Source: Amyelois transitella (lineage: Eukaryota; Arthropoda; Insecta; Lepidoptera; Pyralidae). Taken from it: a stretch of DNA of 64,000 nucleotides. The position numbers and the translations under genes were made by a program. The notes beneath the pieces are model-generated. The model had not been told where the DNA came from, ran no database searches, and saw only the letters and a program-made list of their open reading frames with translations. Shown here piece after piece: positions 32,254 through 42,672 of this stretch (positions are counted from its first letter, which is position 1; every line of letters starts with the position of its first letter). The stretch is taken from contig NC_083536.1 of the NCBI RefSeq assembly GCF_032362555.1, forward strand, positions 2,914,001 to 2,978,000, read 5' to 3'.

Positions 32254-32797
32254 TGGTCAGATCATTATCCTGTATTAGTAGTGTGTGATTTTCTTAATTT
32301 TTTGAGTCCTTAACTAGTAGCTTCCAATAATTGTTTAAATAAAATTGTTTGGGGAGATAGAGATAGTGATCAAATCTCAAAATATAACACTGAATGTCAC
32401 TCGAAATTAAAAATGATAAATTTTCCACACGAGTTCTCGGCATGTTGTGATTCCGTTTGTAGTGATCCATATCACAGAGCTCTTGTGGATAAAATGTATG
32501 ATGATATTGTATGTATACTATCGGAGGCCGCTAAATGTAGTTACAATGTGCGAAGAAGGAGAGGTAGATATATTCCTGGGTGGAATAAACATGTTCGCAA
32601 TGCTCACGAGAAGGCTCGGCTGAGTTTCCTTATGTGGTCATTTCACGGTAAACCTACTTCTGGCCATATTTACAATGATATGCGTAAAAATAGAAATACG
32701 TTTAAGTCCAAACTAAAATGGTGCCAAAACAATCAGCAGCAAATAAAAATGAATATCATTGCTGAGCACCACAAAAACAAAAAGTTTGGTCAATTTT
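32254..32797 (+). pseudogene. LINE-A ORF2, end of endonuclease and linker
   Basis: Resumes with the WSDHYPVLVVCDF block that closes APE endonucleases, then a linker with basic segments (YNVRRRRGRYIPGWNKHV, HEKARLSFLMWS) and ends KNKKFGQF where a SINE is inserted. One in-frame TAA near 32310. Codons run on after the SINE at 33033 with WKATNKMKH. Confidence 0.82.
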
Positions 32798-33032
32798 ATA
32801 TATATACGGGACAAATTACACAGATTGAGTTAGCCTCGAAGTAAGTTTGACACTTGTGTTACGAGATACTAACTCAACGATACTATATTTTATAATAAAT
32901 ACTTATATAGATAAACATCCAAGACCCAGGCCAATCAGAAAAAGTTCTTTTCTCATCATGCCCTGGCCGGGATTCGAACCCGGGACCCCCGGTGTCACAG
33001 GCAAGCGTACTACCGCTGCGCCACAGAGGCCG
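32798..33032 (-). mobile_element. tRNA-derived SINE
   Basis: The head at 33032 reads, on the minus strand, as a tRNA-like RNA polymerase III promoter with A box (gtggcgcagcggtag) and B box (gggttcgaatcccgg). The tail at 32798 is a tatatata tract preceded by the gtaatttgtccc segment. A tail fragment of the same family lies at 56551-56630. Open frames over it (MPWPGFEPG...) are translation artefacts of the tRNA part. Target duplication is no more than 2-3 bp. Confidence 0.9.
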
Positions 33033-33841
33033 TTGGAAGGCCACCAACAAAATGAAACATAAGTCGAGCCTTCCCGCGAGTGTGGGTGGTTTTCACGGGC
33101 CTCGTGAGATTGCTAACATGTTTCAACAACACTTTAAGGTGGAATCGCCTCTGGGATCAGCAGTGCGGCTGGTGTCCGATTCTGAGGTGGTCGCTCCAAA
33201 GCGAAGTGTATTTTTCACAGCTAAGGACGTAACAGGAGTGATAAATTCCATGGTTAGGGGTAAGTCACCGGGGCATGACAGCCTCAGCATCGAGCACCTG
33301 CTGCGTGCTGGTGTTCACCTTCCGAGAGTTTTATCTTTGTTCTTTAATCTGTGTATTGGTCATTCTCATCTGCCTAGAAAATTAATGCAGACTATAGTTG
33401 TGCCTGTGATAAAAAACAAGACTGGTGATGCCTCGGATGCATCCAATTATAGGCCGATTTCGCTTGCCACGGTGGTAGCGAAGGTGCTGGACAGCCTGCT
33501 TAGTAAGCACCTAGATAAAAACGTTTCACTTAATGAAGCGCAGTTCGGTTTTCGACCAGGTCTGTCTACAGAGAATGCTATCCTTTGCCTAAAGCAGATT
33601 GTTCAGTACTATACCGCAAGAAAGACACCGGTGTATGTCAGCTACCTGGATTTATCCAAGGCATTCGATCTTGTGTCTTATGATGTTCTTTGGAAAAAAC
33701 TGAGAACCGAGACTGACCTGCCTGAAGAAGTGGTTTTGCTTTTTAAACACTGGTACGAAAATCAACAAAACAATGTAAAATGGGCAGGCGCATTTTCAGA
33801 TGAATATAGCCTAGAGTGTGGGGTGAGGCAGGGAGGGCTAA
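33033..33841 (+). pseudogene. LINE-A ORF2, reverse transcriptase, first part
   Basis: RT fingers and palm in order: GKSPGHDSLSIEHLL, ASNYRPISLATVVAKVLDS, NEAQFGFRPGLSTENAI, VSYLDLSKAFDLVSYD (first catalytic Asp) and CGVRQGGL, after which a Copia element is inserted. The YADD half of the active site is 7.8 kb away at about 41779. No stop occurs inside this piece. Confidence 0.9.
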
Positions 33842-33846
33842 GTTTC

Positions 33847-33974
33847 TAATAAAACGTGTACTGTGGTTGATCAAAGACTAAATTTATTTCTTGACAATGA
33901 CATTAGGTAGGCAGATACAACATAGAGGGCGCTAGTAGTACATTAAATACATTATTTTGATATTAATTCTAACA
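33847..33974 (-). repeat. Copia 3' LTR
   Basis: 128 bp; on the minus strand it starts TGTTAGAATT. The adjacent inner sequence agtagaga (minus strand) is a candidate polypurine tract. 33975-34068 is gene-free 3' UTR. Confidence 0.9.
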
Positions 33975-34068
33975 TCTCTACTTATCAAAATAATCTGAAC
34001 TTTGTAACATATCAATTATTTTTAACAAACTAAAAAAAAACTGCTTTTAATTTACAGATATTCACCTA

Positions 34069-35038
34069 TTAAACAATGTTTTGAATACCTAATTTTTTTA
34101 CAAAATAGTTATGTTTAACACTATCTAAACCCTTGGTCAGCAAGTCTGCTGGCATTTCAGATGTTGGCATGTAGACTATCTTTACAAGATTGTTAGCAAC
34201 TGCTTCTCTAACAAAATGATGACGCACATCTATGTGCTTCGTTCTTTTATGGAACAAAGGATTTTCAGACAGCTTCTAAGCACCTTGATTGTCATTATAC
34301 AATATAATTATATAGTCACAACTGTTTACAATTTCAGAAAACAAGTTTTTCAAATAAATAGCCTCTTTACAGGCTTCAGCAATCGCCATATATTCTGCCT
34401 CTGTACTTGATAAGGCTATAGTACGTTGTTTTTTACATTCATATGAAATAACAGTTCCAGAAAGTTTAAAATAGAAACCTGTATAGGATCTCCTATCTAG
34501 TGTGTTTGAAGCCCAATCTGCATCAACGAAACCCTCTAATTTACAATTATCTTTGATAAACATTAGGCCATGAGATTTAGTTTTACATAAGTATCTTAGG
34601 ATGCGTTTCGCATGCTTCCAATGAGTATAGGAATATGAATTATTAAATTGGCTCAAATAATTCACACTATAGGTAATATCTGGGCGAGTCAAAACACTTA
34701 AGTACATTAGGCTTCCTATTAGTTGTTGGAATGGATATTGTTTACAAACATCTACACTTTTCTCTAGTTTTAAATTTTTCTCAATAGGAGTATCAACAAC
34801 TTTACAGTTTGTCATATTAAATTTACTTAAAATATGGTCTACAAACTTTTCTTGATCTAAGAAAATATTGCCATTCTGATACATTCTAACTCTCATACCC
34901 AAACATTGTTTTAATTGGCCCAAATCCTTAATTTTAAATATTGACATTAAATTTGTTTTTAACTCATTAACCATATTACTACTGTTTGAAAAAATGAAAA
35001 AATCATCAACAAAAATTGCTATTATGATCTGCTCCTTT
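34069..35038 (-). pseudogene. Copia RT active-site region and RNase H
   Basis: Begins with the catalytic FVDDFFIFS (about 35000) and runs through FKIKDLGQLKQCLGM, LIGSLMYLSVLTRPDI, CKLEGFVDADWASN, QRTIALSSTEAEYMA and HIDVRHHFVRE, the standard Copia RT-RNase H series. A TAG at about 34274 interrupts NDNQGA/KLSEN, and an A-run frameshift near 35035 separates it from the upstream RT part. Stop at 34069. Confidence 0.9.
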
Positions 35039-36197
35039 TCACATTTTTTTTATATACAGACATGGTTCTAACTTTGACTTAACAAAATGTAATTTTAACA
35101 AAGTATCATTTACTCTTTCGTTCCAAGCCCTGGCTGATTGTTTTAGACCATAAATTGCACGATTTAATTTAAGAACACTATTTTCTTTACAATCTAAATT
35201 AGGGGGAACTAGCATATACACATTTTCATTTAAATAACCATTTAGGAATGCATCTAAGTGAGTAATTTCAAAGTTAAGTTTGACACTTAAAGCAAATAGA
35301 AACCTTAGTGTAGAGTAGCGAAGCACTGGTGAGTATGTGTCAGCATAATCCACACCCTCTTTTTGGGTTTTACCTTTTTGCCACCAGTCTTGCTCTATAT
35401 CGCACACTATTGTCACTTTCATACTTTTTCTTGAATACCCACTTGCACTGTACCACTCTATCAGCTTCTTTCCTATCTACAATCGTCCATGCTTGATTAT
35501 CGTCGAAAGCTTTCAGTTCATCTTCCATCGCTTTTCTCCACTGTTCCTTGTCTGGTCCATTTATTGCAGCTTCATAACTGAGTTCACATGACTCCAGATT
35601 ATTCAGAAAACAGAGATTGGTCATCGCATATCTTTCTACTGGCTTTCTCTTACGCTTAGCTTCAATTTGAACTTCATTATTTGCAAAAGATTCTTCTTCA
35701 CTAACAGATTGATATGAGTCATCTTGGGAAGACGATGATTCACAAATATATGTTGAATCCTTTGGATCTGAACCATAATTTTCTATTAAGCTTTCATCTT
35801 CTTCTAAGTTTTCATCTATCTTTGACTTATTTTCACAATCGTTTACTACAATCTGAGCTTCGTCCAACTTCAATTTCTCCATAATGATGACATCTCTGCT
35901 CGTAGTAATTTTTTTAGTTCTTGGGTTATATAATCTGTATCCTTTCACATTATCTGGATACCCAACTAAAATTAATCTGTCAGCCTTCTTATCCCATTTT
36001 TGTCGTTGTACTTTGGGAACATGCACCATTACTTTACTGCAAAAAATTCTAACATGGCTGAGGTCTGGTTTCTCACCTGTCCACCTCTCAAATGGTGTCA
36101 TCATGCCTAAACTGGCGGCTGGTCTTCTGTTCTTTAGGTAAACTGCAGTGTTAACTGCTTCAGCCCAAAAATTTTTGTCGAGACCCGCTTCAAACAA
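35039..36197 (-). pseudogene. Copia integrase C-terminus and RT N-terminal part
   Basis: From 36197: the FEAGLDKNFWAEAVNTAVYLKNR integrase tail, the KVMVHVPK...KADRLILVGYPDNVKGYRL block, an acidic linker, then the Copia RT start ALKAFDDNQAWTIVDR-like and CKWVFKKKY. A frameshift at about 35370-35420 interrupts ARLVAK; beyond it KEGVDYADTYSPVLRYSTLR, HLDAFLNGYL and AIYGLKQSARAWNERV follow. The shift lies in a short A-run. Confidence 0.88.
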
Positions 36198-36217
36198 TAA
36201 ACACCTTGCCCGTTCAA

Positions 36218-37219
36218 CTACAGTTCTGTTGAACCTCTCTGAGAGTCCATCTGCTCTGGAGTGTGAGGATTGGTCTTCTGATGGACAATACCTACTTGTT
36301 TTAAGTAATTTTCCATCTCACGTGAACAAAATTCACCTCCATTGTCGGTTCTCAGTATTTTTATTTTGTTTCCAGTTTGATTCTCAACTAAACTTCGAAA
36401 TTCTTTGAAATGCTGGAACACCTGGTTCTTTTCCTTCAAGAAGTAGACAAAAGTCATTCTGCTGGCATCATCCACAAACAGAACAAAGTACTTTGCCTGA
36501 CCAATTGACTTGGTCTCCATCGGCCCGCATAAATCTGAGTGTACTACATCCAGTAGTTTTTCACTTCTATGGTTTGCTGATGGGAAAGGTAAACGTGATT
36601 GTTTTCCCTCACAGTTCTGTATCTGTATGTCAGCTTTCTCGTGAAAAGAAACTCCTTCTACTGCTCCTTCTTTCATTTTTTTTAAGGACTTACTATTTAT
36701 ATGTCCTAACCTTCTATGCCATGTTGACATTGCCGATAACGAGCTCTCGAATTTTTTTGTGTTTAACTTGTACACTCCATTTATCAAACTTGCTATACCA
36801 ATAAGCTCATTCACTTGGTTGTATATTAAACAGGTATCCTTTTTGAATACAACTTTATTTCCTTTAGCTATAAGTTGGCTTACGGATAAAAGGTTTGCCG
36901 TGAGATTCGGTATATACAATACGTCCTTCACAATCACTTCATACTGAGAACTGTTCACGCATGTCGTTATCTGTGTTTCACCAACACTAACTACAGGCAC
37001 CGTCATTTGATTTGCCACTACGATTTCTTTAGTTTCGTGTACTGGTCGAGTTCGGAGTAAACATTTTTGGTTTGACGTCATATGTGCGCTTGCGCCTGAG
37101 TCGATGTACCAGTCTTCTGTGTTATAATAACCGTTGAAAAACGCCGCGCTAAAAGCATTCAATTGTTTATTTGCTTTTAATTCAGGACACTTATTTTGTA
37201 GTGGCCGATCTTCTTGCAA
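36218..37219 (-). pseudogene. Copia protease and integrase core
   Basis: The protease active site is WYIDSGASAHMT (about 37100). Integrase has the zinc-binding GHINSKSLKKM region, the first catalytic Asp in VVHSDLCGPME and the second in ILRTDNGGEFCS. A one-base deletion near 36235 shifts the frame at the NPHTPEQ motif, just before the catalytic Glu region, so integrase is truncated. Upstream, a one-base loss breaks the zinc knuckle shared with the gag piece. Confidence 0.9.
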
Positions 37220-37779
37220 TTATAACACTTAATTTGTTTACTGCTGGTTGACTGTGACATTTGCTTGTTAGTATTGCCATTTTTATTTCGCTGTTTTGAC
37301 CAAAAAGCAGAATCGATTCCAGTAGTGCCAACCTCCGAACACATGTCAAGTAACTTTGTCTTTATGACGTCAGCGCTAATGGCTATTCCAGAGTGCTCTA
37401 TTGCCATTATCATCGGTGAATACTTATCTGGAAGTCCCGCCAAAAGTAATGACCCAATCCACTAGTCTGTGATTTCGAAACCTGTCCCTTTCAATTTATG
37501 TGCTGTCTCAACCACTTGAGATACATAGGATGTCATGGATTCGCTGTTATCGAGGCGTATTGAAATCAATGTACGAAGCAAACTTATTTTTCGTTGATAC
37601 CCCGTGTCATCAAATAATTGTTTTAATTTCTTCCACACACCGTCCACTGTAGTTTCACTTTTTATATGCACATATAATGAACAGTCAATAGTCATGACGA
37701 GTTTCGCTTTCGCTTTTTTATTTTCAGATTCACTCATAGTTGGGGGTACATTTTCAATGTCAATACCTTCAAGTAACAA
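37177..37779 (-). pseudogene. Copia Gag, main part
   Basis: Copia-type Gag with LLLEGIDIENVP, VDGVWKKLKQLFDDTGYQRKISLLRTL, SVVETAHKLKGTG-like text and LLAGLPDKYSPMIMAIE. A TAG occurs at about 37447. It ends in the CCHC knuckle CYNCKKIGHYK, whose last Cys is lost to a frameshift. The N-terminal 29 codons are 3.6 kb away at 41387-41473 because a LINE inserted at the aagtaacaa site (37771-37779). Confidence 0.88.
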
Positions 37780-40700
37780 CTGGTTCTTTTCCTTCAAGAA
37801 GTAGACATTTAGTTAAGTTGGACTTGGAATGCAGTGGAGTGATATATTGGAAAGTCAACATATTTTTAAATATCTACCCTCAAGGAGGATTTATTTCTGT
37901 CTTATCAACATCAATTGACACTCTTATTTAGAGCTTGACATTTGAATAATGTTGCCATCATTAATATAACTATGGATATGGTAGAATTTGATTTTATTCG
38001 GCGGTTGTGAAGAAGAAGTTTAACAACACAATTGCTGCTGATTTATATATATATATTAATATGACGCTTCTGGAGAAGGAGTCTGATTGAATATAGAAAA
38101 TTGACGATGGTTTGCAATTTGCGCTGGAAAGTTACATCGACCACCGCTGTAGCAGATAATTTTATTGCATGTTTTGTTTTATTTGAATTTTATTGATTTT
38201 ATTTTTATTTGATTTAAATTTATTTTTATAAGAGACATCATAGAATTTAATAATATTTAATTCTTTGCTAATTGTTTAATTTGGTTTGTTTGTTTTATAT
38301 TTTTTTATTTTATTTATTAATGAATGAATGAATGAATGAATTTTATTTATTAATGTTGACGATAAATTGATGTTTTAATTTGATCTGTATATTTAAATAT
38401 TATTTTTTAATCTTTTAGTTATTATAATTTATGGACTGGTAATAATGTCAAATCATGGCTCATGTCCTCTTTGCCCGGATACTTCCCTAGAGGATTAGCT
38501 GTCCATATTGGTCGAATGCATAGGCGCGGTCCAAGTCAGGTTTGCCCGGACTCTGTTTCTTCAGTACAAACACATGCAACTGATGATCTCAGTGTACTCA
38601 ATAATCTTTTTTTATTAAAAAAAAATGTGCCAGTATTGAAGCATATCCCTAAAGGAGCAAGATGCTTGGCCGCAGGCAAACTGGCTTCCGTAATAGAGAT
38701 TTGTTTGAGAGACAATAGCATCCTCGCGTGGTCAAATCTTTTATCTTTCTCTTTTACTGCCTTAAGAGTACCAAAACGTGAGGGACGATCCTCTCTTACC
38801 TCGAAAGTGAAGGAAAATATTAATGGTGTTAATGATGAAGTGCTCAACATTGACGATCGTGAAAAATTATATTCTATTAACAGATCTATAGAGGCAAAGG
38901 TATTTGACGGTAATCTTAGAGATGCGGTTCGTCTTTTGTTGTCGGATTGTTCTGTTGCACCTTGTGATATGCATACACGTAATTCCTTAATACGGAAACA
39001 TCCTACACCGTCTCGTCCATTGAGACTGCCTTCGGAGCCGAACCGTTCTAACAGATGTCTCACGGTTGATTCTTCACAAGTTTCTGAGGCACTGTCTTCT
39101 TTTCAGACTGGTTCCGCTTCTGGTTTGGATGGTCTTCGTTCGGATCATTTGAAGGAACTTATGTCTGCCTCAGCAGGGGATAATGGGGTTCGCCTATTGG
39201 AAGCAGTTACCAACCTTTGTAATTTTCTTTTGAAAGGACTTCTGAATCCTCAAGTGTGTCCATATCTGTATGGAGCATCTCTTTGCGCTCTTCAGAAAAA
39301 AGATGGAGGAATAAGGCCTATTGCTGTGGGCAACGTCTTCAGACCATTGGTGTCGAAACTGGGATGTACCGCTGTTAGAGAAAATGTTGCAAAATATTTA
39401 CAACCACACCAGCTTGGATTTGGAGCATCAAGAGGCTGTGAGGCCGCTATACACGCAGCACGATATTTCGTAATGTCCAATCAGAATACTGATAATGTTG
39501 TTTTAAAGATCGATGTAGAGAACGCTTTCAACACTTTGGAAAGGGATGTTATGCTAAGTGAGGTGCAAGAACATACTCCTGAACTTTTCGCCTTTACATA
39601 CCAGTGCTACGCATTTTCAAGTAATTTAGCTTTTGATGGTGTTCCCATAAAGTCTCAGGTTGGCGCTCAACAGGGGGACCCTCTAGGTCCTTTAATGTTC
39701 AGCTTGGCAATTCAGAGGACAGTTGCCAGCCTGAAATCACCCTTGAATATCTGGTACCTGGATGATGGAACCTTGGGTGGTCCACCTGATGTAGTAGCAG
39801 CTGATTTTCAGCGTCTGATTGAAGCTTTTAGACCTCTGGGCCTTAAAATCAACCCGAGTAAGTGCGAATTGTTTTTGTGTGGGGAGAACGCACGCGCTTC
39901 CATTTCACGCTTTAATGACGTATTATCTGGGATAGAAGTCGTTAGTAATGAGAATTTTAATATTTTGGGTGCTCCTTTGTTAAAGGAGGCGGTGCCTGCT
40001 TCTCTTCAGAATAAGGTCTCATTATTGATGACTGTCCGGGACAGACTAAACATGCTATCCTCTCATGTTGCCTTGGTCCTACTCCGCAATTGTTTTGCAA
40101 TGCCGCGGTTAACATATATAGCAAGGACAAGCCCGGCATGGTTGTTTCCACATTTTGTTCAGCAGATTGATGATGCGGTGCGTTCAACGTTAGAAAATAT
40201 TTTGAATGTAAGTCTTGATGACATTCAGTGGGTCCAGGCTTCGTTGCCTGTACGTAATGGCGGACTTGGAGTTCGTTGTTTTTCGGAGGTTGCCCTTCCG
40301 GCTTTCTTGGCGTCCTCGCATGGGGCAGTTAATCTAGTAGCTAAAATACTCTCTATTGATGGTGATGGATTAATTTTGCCTCATGTGAATGAAGCCATGA
40401 CATTATGGTCCAGCAGGTGTCCGAATACAGATATTCCATGTCAGCCCCACGTACAAAAGCTTTGGGATGAGAAAAGAATTCAGATTCTGATGAAGGACCT
40501 AGAAAGCTTAGCGAATGATTCGGATTTGGCGCGTTTGAAGGCTTCTGCTGAGCCGGAATCGGGTGCATGGCTGCACGCTGTTCCGTCGCCTCAGATGGGA
40601 ACTTTACTGGACAATGACTCACTTAGAATAGCTGTGGCTTTGAGGTTGGGCTGTCCAGTATGTGAGCCACACCCATGTATTTGCGGAAAGATGGTAAATT

Positions 40701-41377
40701 CCAGTGCGCATCATGCCCTCAGTTGTTTAAGGTGTGCCGGCCGTTTATCACGGCATAATACCATTAATCATATAATACGCAGTGCATTGGTGTCGGCAAA
40801 CATTCCCTGTCAATTGGAACCACCTGGTTTGTCTAGATCGGACGGGAAGCGGCCGGATGGGCTTACTCTGGTGCCCTGGCGAAGAGGACGTAGTTTGTTG
40901 TGGGATGCAACCTGTGTGAGCACGTATGCGGCGTCCTACTTGAACAGTAGCACACGATCGGCTGGATCGGCTGCACGAGCGGCAGCTGCTCACAAGTTAA
41001 ATAAATACTCGGTTTTATTAAATCAATATGAGTTTATACCAATCGCCGTCGAGACAGCTGGCCCGTGGTGCCCAGAAGCGAAAAGCTTTGTTAAAGAAAT
41101 GGGACGCCGTTTACGTGACAGAGGGTATGACCACCGCTCCGGATGGTACCTGGTTCAAAGGATATCCTTAGCCATCCAAAGAGGAAACGCAGCTAGTGTG
41201 ATGGGTACCTTTGAGCCGGGTACGATTCGGGGTGGAATTTTTGACTGACAATTATATATTACATTTAGAATGAATACCTATTTAGATTAATTGTAGAGAA
41301 TAAAAATTTAATTTTAATTAAGGATACTAATTATAAATTGTAAAAAGAATACTGTGAAATTTTATGATGAATTAATA
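37780..41377 (+). mobile_element. LINE with restriction-like endonuclease, nested in Copia gag
   Basis: 3.6 kb, plus strand, flanked by a 9-bp duplication aagtaacaa (37771-37779 and 41378-41386). Its first 28 bp (37780-37807) are an exact copy of Copia sequence at 36422-36449 and look like filler DNA from the insertion. A 5' UTR of about 640 AT-rich bases (with gaat repeats at 38322-38340) precedes one long ORF. There is no poly(A); it ends ...gatgaattaat. Confidence 0.88.
38462..41248 (+). CDS. RLE-type LINE protein: zinc finger, reverse transcriptase, endonuclease
   Basis: 928 codons open. RT blocks: GSASGLDGLRSDHLKEL, GGIRPIAVGNVFRPLVSKL, LGFGASRGCEAAIHA, LKIDVENAFNTLERD (catalytic Asp about 350), AQQGDPLGPLMFSLAIQ and the active site WYLDDGTLGG (about 431; most LINEs have ADD). 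A Cys-rich segment (GCPVCEPHPCICG...HHALSC, about 729-755) precedes a PD-(D/E)xK-like endonuclease (GKRPDGLTLV ... LLWDATCV, about 795-815), the arrangement of R2/R4/NeSL-type LINEs. A C2H2 finger spans the start: its two Cys (CPLC) are encoded from the ATG at 38444 in another frame and its two His (HIGRMH) in this one, so one indel has split the N-terminus. Clade not recognised. Confidence 0.85.
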   Translation: MSSLPGYFPRGLAVHIGRMHRRGPSQVCPDSVSSVQTHATDDLSVLNNLFLLKKNVPVLKHIPKGARCLAAGKLASVIEICLRDNSILAWSNLLSFSFTALRVPKREGRSSLTSKVKENINGVNDEVLNIDDREKLYSINRSIEAKVFDGNLRDAVRLLLSDCSVAPCDMHTRNSLIRKHPTPSRPLRLPSEPNRSNRCLTVDSSQVSEALSSFQTGSASGLDGLRSDHLKELMSASAGDNGVRLLEAVTNLCNFLLKGLLNPQVCPYLYGASLCALQKKDGGIRPIAVGNVFRPLVSKLGCTAVRENVAKYLQPHQLGFGASRGCEAAIHAARYFVMSNQNTDNVVLKIDVENAFNTLERDVMLSEVQEHTPELFAFTYQCYAFSSNLAFDGVPIKSQVGAQQGDPLGPLMFSLAIQRTVASLKSPLNIWYLDDGTLGGPPDVVAADFQRLIEAFRPLGLKINPSKCELFLCGENARASISRFNDVLSGIEVVSNENFNILGAPLLKEAVPASLQNKVSLLMTVRDRLNMLSSHVALVLLRNCFAMPRLTYIARTSPAWLFPHFVQQIDDAVRSTLENILNVSLDDIQWVQASLPVRNGGLGVRCFSEVALPAFLASSHGAVNLVAKILSIDGDGLILPHVNEAMTLWSSRCPNTDIPCQPHVQKLWDEKRIQILMKDLESLANDSDLARLKASAEPESGAWLHAVPSPQMGTLLDNDSLRIAVALRLGCPVCEPHPCICGKMVNSSAHHALSCLRCAGRLSRHNTINHIIRSALVSANIPCQLEPPGLSRSDGKRPDGLTLVPWRRGRSLLWDATCVSTYAASYLNSSTRSAGSAARAAAAHKLNKYSVLLNQYEFIPIAVETAGPWCPEAKSFVKEMGRRLRDRGYDHRSGWYLVQRISLAIQRGNAASVMGTFEPGTIRGGIFD

Positions 41378-41386
41378 AAGTAACAA

Positions 41387-41473
41387 GAAATTACTTGTTG
41401 CAAACGCCCAATCGTCGTAATTTTCGCGTCCCTTGAGTTTCGGCACATTCACTAAGTACCCCGACGTCGACAT
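41387..41473 (-). pseudogene. Copia Gag, N-terminal 29 codons
   Basis: Starts at the ATG at 41473 and contains the Copia Gag signature LKGRENYDDWAFA, then ends at the LINE target duplication. The rest of Gag is at 37177-37779. Between here and the primer site, 41474-41517 is a short leader. Confidence 0.85.
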
Positions 41474-41517
41474 AGTTACTTTCGCACGAGAAATATAAAA
41501 TTTTAGCAAAATATTGA

Positions 41518-41534
41518 GCTTGGGCCCATTAACC
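41518..41534 (-). promoter_or_regulatory. Copia primer binding site, initiator-tRNA-Met type
   Basis: Directly inside the 5' LTR the minus strand reads ggttaatgggcccaagc. This resembles the Copia primer site, complementary to the cleaved anticodon region of initiator tRNA-Met (ggttatgggcccag), with small differences. By recall, not search. Confidence 0.7.
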
Positions 41535-41670
41535 TAATAAAACGTGTACTGTGGTTGATCAAAGACTAAATTTATTTCTTGACAATGACATTAGGTAGGC
41601 AGTTACAACGATACAACATAGAGGGCGCTAGTAGTACATTAAATGCATTTTTTTGATATTAATTCTAACA
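41535..41670 (-). repeat. Copia 5' LTR
   Basis: 136 bp. Matches the left LTR except for an extra ttacaacg and two substitutions, giving a modest age. Confidence 0.93.
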
Positions 41671-42431
41671 GTTCCCCCACACTGTTTAACCTCTATATTA
41701 ACAAACTAATAGGTGAGCTCAGTGGGACAGGTATCGGTTGTCATATAGACGGAGTCTGTGTAAACAATATTAGTTACGCAGATGATATGGTCCTATTGAG
41801 TCCATCTAGCGGGGCTATGAAAAAACTATTGAATGTATGTGAATCCTACGCTGAGGCCCAGGGACTCAAATACAATGTGAAAAAAAGTGAATTTATGATA
41901 TTTAGACCGGATAAAAACAGATACACTTATATCACAAATTTCATGCTTTGTGGTACTTCTTTGATAAAAGTGGATAAATTCAAATATTTGGGTCACTGGG
42001 TCACGGAAGATCTAAGGGACAATCTGGACATTGAGAGAGAGCGGAGGTCGTTGTCAGTTCGTTGTAACATGTTGGCTCGCAGATTTGCTAAATGTACTGA
42101 TGAAGTCAAAGTCACGCTTTTTAAAGCCTTTTGTCAGTCTTTTTACACATGCAGTCTGTGGGTCAATTTTACACAGGGAGCTTACAACGATATCCGATTG
42201 CAGTACAACAACGCGTTCCGGGCACTGATGGGACTGCCGCGCTACTGCAGCGCCTCGGCAATGTTTGCAGAGGCTCATGTCGATGGGTTCGCGGCCATCA
42301 TGAGGAAGCGTTGCGCCTCACACCTAAGGCGCATGCGCGACAGTCCCAATAGTATTCTGTGTGCGTTTGCCAACAGATGGGACTCGCCAATGCTAGCTCG
42401 CTGGATCAAGCTGCACGCAGTCATTTCATAG
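41671..42431 (+). pseudogene. LINE-A ORF2, reverse transcriptase C-terminal part
   Basis: Resumes the RT with SPTLFNLYINKLIGEL, then catalytic ISYADDMVLLSPS (about 41779), KKSEFMIFRP, FKYLGHWVTEDLRD and a long C-terminal region to the stop at 42429-42431. The 3' UTR 42432-42592 ends in an ATT-rich tail. No break inside. Together with 33033-33841 it makes one complete RT domain split by Copia. Confidence 0.9.
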
Positions 42432-42672
42432 ATTGCTTGCAGCTGCTCCAGCGGGAAGGCTCGTTTGTTTATTTTTGCCTTTTTGTGTATATTACTAACA
42501 CTAGTTTTTAAGGTGTATTTTATTGTTACTAACATATATGGATTTTTAATCTGAAATAAATGAATTATTATTATCATATTATTATTGATCAAATATTTGG
42601 AAAAATCAGAAGATTATTAATTAATATATTAATCCCGTATTTATGTACGATAAATCAATAATAGAAGTAATA

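Larger units (their letters stand above)
33847..41670 (-). mobile_element. Copia LTR retrotransposon carrying an RLE-type LINE
   Basis: Left LTR 33847-33974 (128 bp), right (5') LTR 41535-41670 (136 bp). They differ by an 8-bp indel and two substitutions. The 5-bp target duplication is gtttc (33842-33846) versus gttcc (41671-41675), one mismatch. Internal order on the minus strand is Gag, protease, integrase, RT, RNase H, with several frameshifts and stops. A 3.6-kb LINE (37780-41377) sits in gag. Confidence 0.93.
23735..42592 (+). mobile_element. LINE-A, a plus-strand LINE cut into pieces by four insertions
   Basis: Successive coding pieces read in order as one LINE: ORF1 start 23882-24041, ORF1 rest and endonuclease 26101-27822, RT N-terminal region 32254-32797, RT 33033-33841, RT C-terminal part 41671-42431, then a 3' UTR with a (ATT)n-like tail ending about 42592. 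The interruptions are a Tigger, a minus LINE, a SINE and a Copia. At the Tigger, SINE and Copia sites the flanking codons read on across the gap. The 5' border upstream of 23855 is not defined. Confidence 0.85.

Noticed and set aside
32930..33030. Functional tRNA gene
   Set aside because: A and B boxes are present, but the sequence continues into a SINE body and tail and its acceptor stem does not pair well; it is the SINE head.
36493..36804. Plus-strand ORFs across the Copia region (for example 103 codons)
   Set aside because: Opposite-strand shadows of the Copia integrase and protease; hydrophobic and without motifs.
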